DNA of 41,078 nucleotides, taken from positions 1 to 41,078 of the forward strand of contig JAJRZI010000084.1 in assembly GCA_024275295.1 (NCBI GenBank), read 5' to 3'. The notes beneath the pieces were generated by a model, which was given only the letters and a program-made list of their open reading frames with translations, was not told the DNA's origin and searched no databases. This document shows positions 35,316-41,078 of this stretch, in pieces; the first letter of the stretch is position 1, and every line of letters begins with the position of its first letter. The position numbers were made by a program, and so were the translations under genes. The DNA is from Gammaproteobacteria bacterium. Lineage in GTDB: Bacteria; Pseudomonadota; Gammaproteobacteria; Chromatiales; Chromatiaceae.

Positions 35316-38096
35316 TTATAGCCTGTCGAGCAGTTGTTGGGCTTGCAGGCGCGAAGAAAACGATGGGTCTGTGCTGAGGGCACGCTTGAGAACCATCCGA
35401 GACTCGGCCGTTTTGCCTGACCGGGCCAGGGCTTCCGCCAGATGGTACTGTACATCCCCAACGTCAGGCATTTTCTCGGCAGCCTGTCGCAACAGCCCTA
35501 ACGCGAGTTTTGTCTCGCCTTGCTGCAATCGAATCCATCCCAAGGTGTCAAGAACGGGACCATTGTCGGGACGTAACTCATAGGCCTTTACAGCAAATGG
35601 CAGCGCCTCCTTAGACTTTCCATCCTGGAAGAGAAGCCAGGCCAAATCGTTGAGTGCAGGCACGTATTCCGGTGCCCCTTGCAACAGGTGGCGATATTCC
35701 TTTATCGCATCTCCCTCCCTGCCTTCGGAGGAATAAACGACGGCCAGGGCATAGTGCGCAGTCACGTCACCCTCATGGGTTTTCAACCAGCCCGTCAACA
35801 GGTTTATGACGGCCACGTTACCTTGACTGGCTTGCAAGGCAGCGACCTCTTTCAATAGGATCCGGGTTCCACTACCCAGTTCTCTTGCCTGGGCATAGGC
35901 ACTGGCTGCCCTGGCGTTCTGTTTCTGGCTGGCATGAATATCACCTTCCAGTATGAAGCCTGCGGGCAATTTCGGATGCCGGCGTTTGATCTCTTCGGCA
36001 CCACCTAAGGCATCTTCAATCCGCCCCGCTCTTACATCCAAGAGCACCAGTAGTGATGCCGCCTGGAGATGTTCAGGTCGCAGCTTCAGGGCCTGCTTCA
36101 GTGAGTTTCTTGCCGCGCCATCGTCATCGGCACGGAACTGCGCCACGCCCAAGGAATAGTAGCTCTGCGCATCCGGCGCCTCTTTCACGGCCTTTTCAAA
36201 CGCACTCACGGCAGCACGGTAATCCTGCGAACCCATCTCAACCCGGCCAAGCGTCTTGAGTGCTAGCGGATTTCGGCTATCGATACCCACGGCCTCTCGC
36301 GCTATTTCCCGCGCACGGTCAAGCTTTCCCAAACGCAAATAATAGCGGCTAAGCACCAGGCGGGGCGCCATTGCCTTATTATCTGCAGCGCGGGCCTTCT
36401 CTAACCACGCCACAGCCTGCTCCCGGTCATTTTCGGCATCGGCCAACTGAGCCAGGGCCAGCAGCGCCGAGACGTCATTTTCGTTATGCTGGAGAATCCC
36501 ATCCAGGCGTTCGCGTACACGATCAAGTTTCCCTTCCTGCACGTCAAATCGTGCCAGATTCAGGGCGGCGGAAGAGAAATTTGGATCAAGCTGCAAGGCC
36601 CTGGCAAAGGCATCCTTGGCCGGCCTGATGTCACCCTTTGCGCCCAATATGACGCCCAACAGATTCTGCGGATAAGCGCTACTGGGATTTGCCGTGACCA
36701 AGTCCTGCGCAACCAGTAACGCCTTGTCAAAATTCTTTTGCTTCAGATAGGTCAGGGCAAGCATGGACTGTTCCCGCCCCGGCGCCTTGCCAGACTCGAC
36801 GGCCCGTTCCAGTTCTTCAATGGCCTGAGCGTCATTGCCTTCGGTCAAATAAAGCATGGCCAACTGTGCGCGCAAAGCGCTGTCACTTGGCTGTTCTGCA
36901 ACCGCCTTTGTCAGATATTGCCGGCTGGCTTCCAGATCACCTTCTTGCAACGCTGCCTGCCCGGCCATGGCCAGCAAGCGTGCATTGCGGGGATGCTGGG
37001 CCATTGCAGGCTCAAGAATATCCAGCACCTCACTGGACTCGGCCTGACGCAGACGTATCTCCGCCAACATCATGCGTGCAGGCGTGAGCGAAGGTCTATC
37101 GGCAACGACACGCGCCAACTGCATTTCAGCCTGTTCCAGGTTACCCAGACTGAAATTGACACTACCCAGAAGAAACAAGCCTGGCAGAAAATCGGGAGCA
37201 ATCTTGTTGGTTTGCAGCAGATAGTCCTGTGACGCTGCATAATCTTTCTCTTCATAGGCCAGCAATGCGGCCAGATAGCTGGAAACCGGGTGTTTCGGCG
37301 CCGCCTTGAGCAGGTAGTCCACATGCTCCTTCGCCGCAGCAAACTTGCCTTGGCTCAATAACATTCGAGTCAGGCTGGCACGGGCCTTGACACCTGTACG
37401 CGTGGTGATGGTCGTGGAAAGCAGCTCGATCGTTCGTTGATAGGCGGTCACTGCCTCTGCATCGGCCTTGTTGAGACGTGCCAAGTCGCCACTCAGTAAC
37501 CATGCTTCAGCATTCTCGGGATCCACTTTTAAAAGCGTCTGTAGTGTATCTGCAGCGGCTTCGTTGTTTTTTGAAGCCAATGCAATGCGTGTCAGTCCCA
37601 GCAAGGCGCCCACTTCATCCGGGTTGTGTTTCAGGACTGAACGGAAGACTTCCTCGGCCTCGTCAATCTTGCCCAGTCCAAATAATGCGTCGCCCCGCAA
37701 GGTCTGAAGCCTCGGCTGAGAATCCAGCCCTCCATCGGCCAAGGTCACCAGCACCTCATCAAATTTTCTCTGCAACAACTTGACACGAATGTTGAGTTGC
37801 TCGATGTAAGCCCCGCTGACGCCAAGCCCCCGCGCCCTCTGTAGCTCCTTATCGGCCGCTGCGCCATCCCCTAACAGTACATAGAGATCAGCCAGAAGGA
37901 GCCGGGCCTCGGCATTCCTGGGGTTTTGTTGTAGCGCATTTTTCAGCTCGATCAGGCTAGCCTTGAAATCACCCTCGGACTGAAACTGCTTGGCCCGCTG
38001 GACATGCTCGGCATCGCTGACCTCCGTCTTCCCACAAGCCGTGACGAACATTCCCAGCAAGAGCATCAATGGTACATATCTGACAAACGTCTTCAT
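35316..38096 (-). CDS. prsT: XrtA-system TPR-repeat lipoprotein PrsT
   Basis: This is a 926-aa protein. The N-terminus (MKTFVRYVPLMLLLGMFVTAC) is a lipoprotein signal with Cys at position 21. The remainder is about 20 TPR units, such as AEARLLLADLYVLLGDGAAA, each of ~34 residues. This is the standard PEP-CTERM/XrtA TPR lipoprotein (TIGR02917 type). It should be periplasmic-side, membrane-anchored, and may scaffold export of the glycan or substrates. AAGGA eight bases before ATG 38096 supports the start. Its paralogue lies 48 bases upstream. Confidence 0.92.
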   Translation of the reverse strand: MKTFVRYVPLMLLLGMFVTACGKTEVSDAEHVQRAKQFQSEGDFKASLIELKNALQQNPRNAEARLLLADLYVLLGDGAAADKELQRARGLGVSGAYIEQLNIRVKLLQRKFDEVLVTLADGGLDSQPRLQTLRGDALFGLGKIDEAEEVFRSVLKHNPDEVGALLGLTRIALASKNNEAAADTLQTLLKVDPENAEAWLLSGDLARLNKADAEAVTAYQRTIELLSTTITTRTGVKARASLTRMLLSQGKFAAAKEHVDYLLKAAPKHPVSSYLAALLAYEEKDYAASQDYLLQTNKIAPDFLPGLFLLGSVNFSLGNLEQAEMQLARVVADRPSLTPARMMLAEIRLRQAESSEVLDILEPAMAQHPRNARLLAMAGQAALQEGDLEASRQYLTKAVAEQPSDSALRAQLAMLYLTEGNDAQAIEELERAVESGKAPGREQSMLALTYLKQKNFDKALLVAQDLVTANPSSAYPQNLLGVILGAKGDIRPAKDAFARALQLDPNFSSAALNLARFDVQEGKLDRVRERLDGILQHNENDVSALLALAQLADAENDREQAVAWLEKARAADNKAMAPRLVLSRYYLRLGKLDRAREIAREAVGIDSRNPLALKTLGRVEMGSQDYRAAVSAFEKAVKEAPDAQSYYSLGVAQFRADDDGAARNSLKQALKLRPEHLQAASLLVLLDVRAGRIEDALGGAEEIKRRHPKLPAGFILEGDIHASQKQNARAASAYAQARELGSGTRILLKEVAALQASQGNVAVINLLTGWLKTHEGDVTAHYALAVVYSSEGREGDAIKEYRHLLQGAPEYVPALNDLAWLLFQDGKSKEALPFAVKAYELRPDNGPVLDTLGWIRLQQGETKLALGLLRQAAEKMPDVGDVQYHLAEALARSGKTAESRMVLKRALSTDPSFSSRLQAQQLLDRL

Positions 38097-38144
38097 TCAA
38101 TTTTCCTTTGAATTCTTTGACATGGGTGGCATCCCCCAAGTAGG

Positions 38145-40925
38145 TCAAATTTTACTTAGCAGCTTCCGGGCCTCATCGGCCCCGGAGAAGCTGTCATCCA
38201 TTTCCAGCGCCCTCTTCAGCTCTGCCTTAGCCCTGGATTTTTGATTCGCTCGATACAAAGCAACACCGAGATGATAGCGGATCTCTGCCAGATGCGGGGC
38301 CTTGGCGACGGCCTGTTCCAGTAACGTCAAACCTCGCTGCACATCCCCCCCGCTTACCAGCAACCAGCCAAGGGTATCGGCGATGGCCGGGATTTCCGGC
38401 GCCAGTTTATATGCCCGCTCAGCATATTCGACGGCATCGGCCCGGCCCAACTGCTGGGCCGACCAGGCGAGATTATTAAGGACTACGACATCGTTGGGGC
38501 GTTCAGCCAGGAGTTTTTGATACTGCGTCACCGCACTCTGCAGATTGCCTACTTCCTGCAGGGCGCTGGCATAGACCGCGCGTACGGCAAGATCGTCGGG
38601 ATGCTTCTTCAGCCATGTCTCCAGCAATGCATGAGAGTCAGTTTTTCCGGCCTTCTTTTGCGCCGAATACAAGGCCACCACCAAGCGCGAGGACTCGACC
38701 TTTTTCAATCCATTTTCATAGACCTTGGCGGCCGCTGCAGGCTTTCCGGTCTGCATCAGAACATCCCCTTCCAGGCGATAGCCGACGGCATCATCGGGCC
38801 GCTGCTGCTGAATCTTTCGGGCGATGCGCAAGGCGGTATCGGAATTTTTTTCCTGCACTTCCAGGCGTGCCAGGGCAAGCTGGGCTGCCAGGTGATCCTC
38901 GCCAATGGCCAGTGTCTTCTCGAAGTATTGCCTGGCCTCCTTTGGCTGCTCCAGGGCCGTGCGAGCCACCCCGAGCAGGTACAGCGGTTGCGGCGAATCT
39001 GGACTGACACGCTGCAGGGCCTCGAAAGTGGCCAGCGCGGCATGGTAATCCTTGTTTTCCATCTGCGACAGGCCCAGTGCATTGAGCACCCGCGGATTAT
39101 CCGGGTGCTGGGCCTTCATTTCTCGTGCGATACTGACGGCACGCAGTGGCTGCTTACGCTGGTTGTAATAGCGCACCAGGGCCAGCCCCGGCTGGATCGC
39201 GCCATCATTGCTCTCCCAGGCCTTCTGCAGATATTTTAACGCCTCTTTTTCCTGCCCCTGCCGGGTGGCCAGGCGGGCCAGCGACATCAAGGCACCCAGA
39301 TGGGATGGCTGTTGCTTGAGTATGGCCAGGTAAGCCTGCTTGGCCTCATCCAGCTTATCCTCCCGCTCGAACAAGCGCCCGAGATTCATACGCGCAGGCA
39401 GGAAATGGGCATCCTTGTCCAAGGCCTTGTTGAACTCGGCGCGGGCCTCGTCCACCTTGCCCTGACCCAGATAAGCGGCACCGGCCAGATTGTGAGGCAG
39501 TGGGCTGTCGGGGTTCTTTTCGGCAAAGGTTTTTGTCTGTTTCAGGGCCAGGTCGAAATCCTGCTTGCGCAGATGCACCAAGGTCAGCATGAGTTCGGCC
39601 TGAAAGACATTCTTGCCCAGATCGACGGCCGTCTCCAACTCTTTGACCGCCTGGGAGGTCTCACCACTGGCGAGATGCCCCAGCGCCAGCTGGGTGCGCA
39701 CACCCGCCGCCTGCGGATCCAGTTCGGCGGCACGTTCAAGGTACTTGGTGCCTTCAGAATTCTGCCCCTCACGCAGATAGGCCGTGCCCAGCAGGGCGAG
39801 GAGCTGGGCATCATCAGCCGCCTTTTCCCGGGCCTGTTGCAGAATTTTGATGGCTTTCTTGCCCTGCCCCAGTTGCAGCTGGGTGGTCGCCAGCAGTTTG
39901 ACGGCAGCAATGTTGCCCGGCTGCGCATTCACCACGCGTGACAGGGCCTGCTCGGCCTGCTCGTAGCGCCCCTTGGAAAAGTCGATCGCCCCCATCACCT
40001 GCAGGCTGGGCAGGTGATCCGGCACGTTGCGTAATACCACCTGCAGGGCCTCCGCGGCACCGTCCGGGTCGCCGTTGCGATACAGTCCGACCGCGCGCAG
40101 GTAATTGGCCAATGGGTGACCAGGACTCAGTTTCAGTACTTGATCGATAGCCTTGTTGGCCTTTTCCGTATTACCCAGGGCCAGGTTCACCCTGGCACTA
40201 CCGAGCAAGGCGGTAGGATTCAGGGACTGCAGGGACAGAGCCTTGTCAAAATGGGCATCGGCAGCGACCAAGTCGCCCTTCTGCCGGGCTATTTCACCCT
40301 TGATGGCCCAAGCCTCACTGCTCTTCGGATTGAGGGCCAGCGCCTTGTCCGCCTGCTCGGTGGCCTTGTCCAGCTGCTGTTTGATGGCGGCCAGACGGCC
40401 CAGCCCCAGCAAGGCATCAACAGCCTCCGGATTCAAGTCAAGCGCCCCGAGGAAGGCCTTCTCAGCCTCTTCCGGTTGATTTTTCTGCATATAGGCGTTG
40501 GCATGGACGACGAGAATATCGGCCTTGACCGTCGGCGAAAAACCGTCTTCCAGTTGAACCTTTTCCAGCGCTTCATCCTCCTTGCCCTGCATGAGGTAAG
40601 CCCGGCCCAGTGATCCGGCCAGCTTGTCCATGCTGACACCCAGACTACGCGCACGCTCGAGTTCCTTTTCTGCCCCTGCTCCATCACCACGCAGCAGATA
40701 GGCCTCGCCCAAAGTCTGACGTGCCGTCTTGTTTTTGGGATCCTGCTTGAGGGCATTCTTTAACTGAATAACCGCCGCTCCCAGCTCACCCTTTTTCAGG
40801 TAGGCCTGGCCTTCGGCCAGATATTCCGCGCTACTCTCGGCCCATACCAGGACGGGCTGGATCATCAGGCAGACGGCCAGCAGCACACCCTTCCAGGTCA
40901 AATTTTGACTCCTGCCATGCATCAT
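38145..40925 (-). CDS. PrsT-like TPR protein, second tandem copy without lipobox
   Basis: This is a 926-aa protein, exactly the length of the downstream PrsT, when started at ATG 40925. AAGGA stands eight bases before it, while the longer frame to 41003 would run into prsR. The signal peptide (MMHGRSQNLTWKGVLLAVCL to WAESS) lacks the lipobox Cys and suggests release into the periplasm. The opening (YLAEGQAYLKKGELGAAVIQLKNALKQDPKNKTARQTLG) mirrors PrsT in order and spacing. About 20 TPR units follow. Tandem duplication followed by divergence is likely. It begins 64 bases after prsR ends and probably shares its transcript. Confidence 0.9.
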   Translation of the reverse strand: MMHGRSQNLTWKGVLLAVCLMIQPVLVWAESSAEYLAEGQAYLKKGELGAAVIQLKNALKQDPKNKTARQTLGEAYLLRGDGAGAEKELERARSLGVSMDKLAGSLGRAYLMQGKEDEALEKVQLEDGFSPTVKADILVVHANAYMQKNQPEEAEKAFLGALDLNPEAVDALLGLGRLAAIKQQLDKATEQADKALALNPKSSEAWAIKGEIARQKGDLVAADAHFDKALSLQSLNPTALLGSARVNLALGNTEKANKAIDQVLKLSPGHPLANYLRAVGLYRNGDPDGAAEALQVVLRNVPDHLPSLQVMGAIDFSKGRYEQAEQALSRVVNAQPGNIAAVKLLATTQLQLGQGKKAIKILQQAREKAADDAQLLALLGTAYLREGQNSEGTKYLERAAELDPQAAGVRTQLALGHLASGETSQAVKELETAVDLGKNVFQAELMLTLVHLRKQDFDLALKQTKTFAEKNPDSPLPHNLAGAAYLGQGKVDEARAEFNKALDKDAHFLPARMNLGRLFEREDKLDEAKQAYLAILKQQPSHLGALMSLARLATRQGQEKEALKYLQKAWESNDGAIQPGLALVRYYNQRKQPLRAVSIAREMKAQHPDNPRVLNALGLSQMENKDYHAALATFEALQRVSPDSPQPLYLLGVARTALEQPKEARQYFEKTLAIGEDHLAAQLALARLEVQEKNSDTALRIARKIQQQRPDDAVGYRLEGDVLMQTGKPAAAAKVYENGLKKVESSRLVVALYSAQKKAGKTDSHALLETWLKKHPDDLAVRAVYASALQEVGNLQSAVTQYQKLLAERPNDVVVLNNLAWSAQQLGRADAVEYAERAYKLAPEIPAIADTLGWLLVSGGDVQRGLTLLEQAVAKAPHLAEIRYHLGVALYRANQKSRAKAELKRALEMDDSFSGADEARKLLSKI

Positions 40926-40989
40926 CGGTTTATTCCTTTCATCGGGAAAACAGAAAAACTCTTCCCCAGCAGGTGGCCTTCCAGACACC

Positions 40990-41078
40990 TTACTTGAGGC
41001 CATATTTGTTCAACAAATCATACAGGGTGGGGCGACTGACACTGAGTAGTTCGGCGGCCTGGGTCACGTTATTGCCAG
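40990..41078 (-). CDS. prsR: PrsR response regulator, C-terminal end only
   Basis: Only the last ~28 codons are in the window. They read GNNVTQAAELLSVSRPTLYD then LLNKYGLK-stop, a Fis-type helix-turn-helix that ends NtrC-like, sigma-54-dependent regulators. In XrtA loci the gene in this place is prsR. The sensor kinase prsK and the rest of the gene lie beyond the window. It is the likely activator of the promoter at 33431-33446. Confidence 0.85.
   Translation of the reverse strand, partial: GNNVTQAAELLSVSRPTLYDLLNKYGLK

Noticed and set aside
38145-41003. Longer start at 41003 for the upstream TPR gene
   Set aside because: It would overlap the prsR stop and add a non-signal N-terminus; ATG 40925 has a good ribosome site and gives the same length as its paralogue.

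Overview
The window is a large exopolysaccharide / protein-sorting locus of the exosortase A (XrtA, PEP-CTERM) type. It most likely comes from a Gram-negative gammaproteobacterium or a close proteobacterial relative. The support is a lipoprotein Wza-like exporter, an outer-membrane beta-barrel protein, PrsT- and PrsR-type genes and an XrtA with a fused EpsI domain. No rRNA, tRNA or CRISPR was seen, and taxonomy below phylum level is inference.

Layout. (1) 1-4852, plus strand: the 3' end of a PKD/Fn3-like secreted protein, a 987-aa PKD-bearing lipoprotein with a large enzyme-like C-terminal half, and a secreted Kelch-like beta-propeller protein. (2) 4865-11348, minus strand: a visibly AT-rich accessory set with a GNAT acetyltransferase, an APH-type kinase, two methyltransferase-like proteins, a sulfotransferase, a glycosyltransferase and a Wzx-type flippase. 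(3) 11440-12000: a decayed IS200/IS605 element. (4) 12003-19806, minus strand: a periplasmic TPR protein, an asparagine-synthase-like protein without the Cys nucleophile, the XrtA-associated O-antigen-ligase-like protein, two GT4 glycosyltransferases and a second sulfotransferase. (5) 19815-32517, minus strand: the conserved XrtA core. Read in transcription order it is Wza-like exporter, Wzz-like chain-length protein, tyrosine autokinase, outer-membrane protein, wecB remnant, polysaccharide deacetylase, FemAB, GT (TIGR03087 type), XrtA-EpsI, GT (TIGR03088 type) and amidotransferase. (6) 33431-34371, plus strand: a single PEP-CTERM substrate gene with a canonical sigma-54 promoter and a strong terminator. 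(7) 35316-41078, minus strand: two tandem 926-codon-class PrsT-type TPR genes behind the last codons of prsR.

How it fits together. The kinase, chain-length protein, exporter, flippase, ligase and glycosyltransferases would make and export a polysaccharide. The accessory set would decorate it by acetylation, methylation and sulfation. XrtA would process PEP-CTERM substrates such as the DUF4114-like protein at 33547. That substrate carries a sigma-54 promoter, and PrsR is a sigma-54-dependent regulator, so the two ends of the locus are probably linked in regulation.

The main oddities are lesions inside the conserved core. The TIGR03087-type glycosyltransferase has a frameshift, FemAB has an in-frame amber codon, and only about 23 codons of wecB remain where an epimerase and the usual XrtA-associated ATPase would be expected. 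Several intergenic gaps also hold palindromic, MITE-like repeats. Either the locus is decaying or these are assembly errors. Reads are needed to decide.
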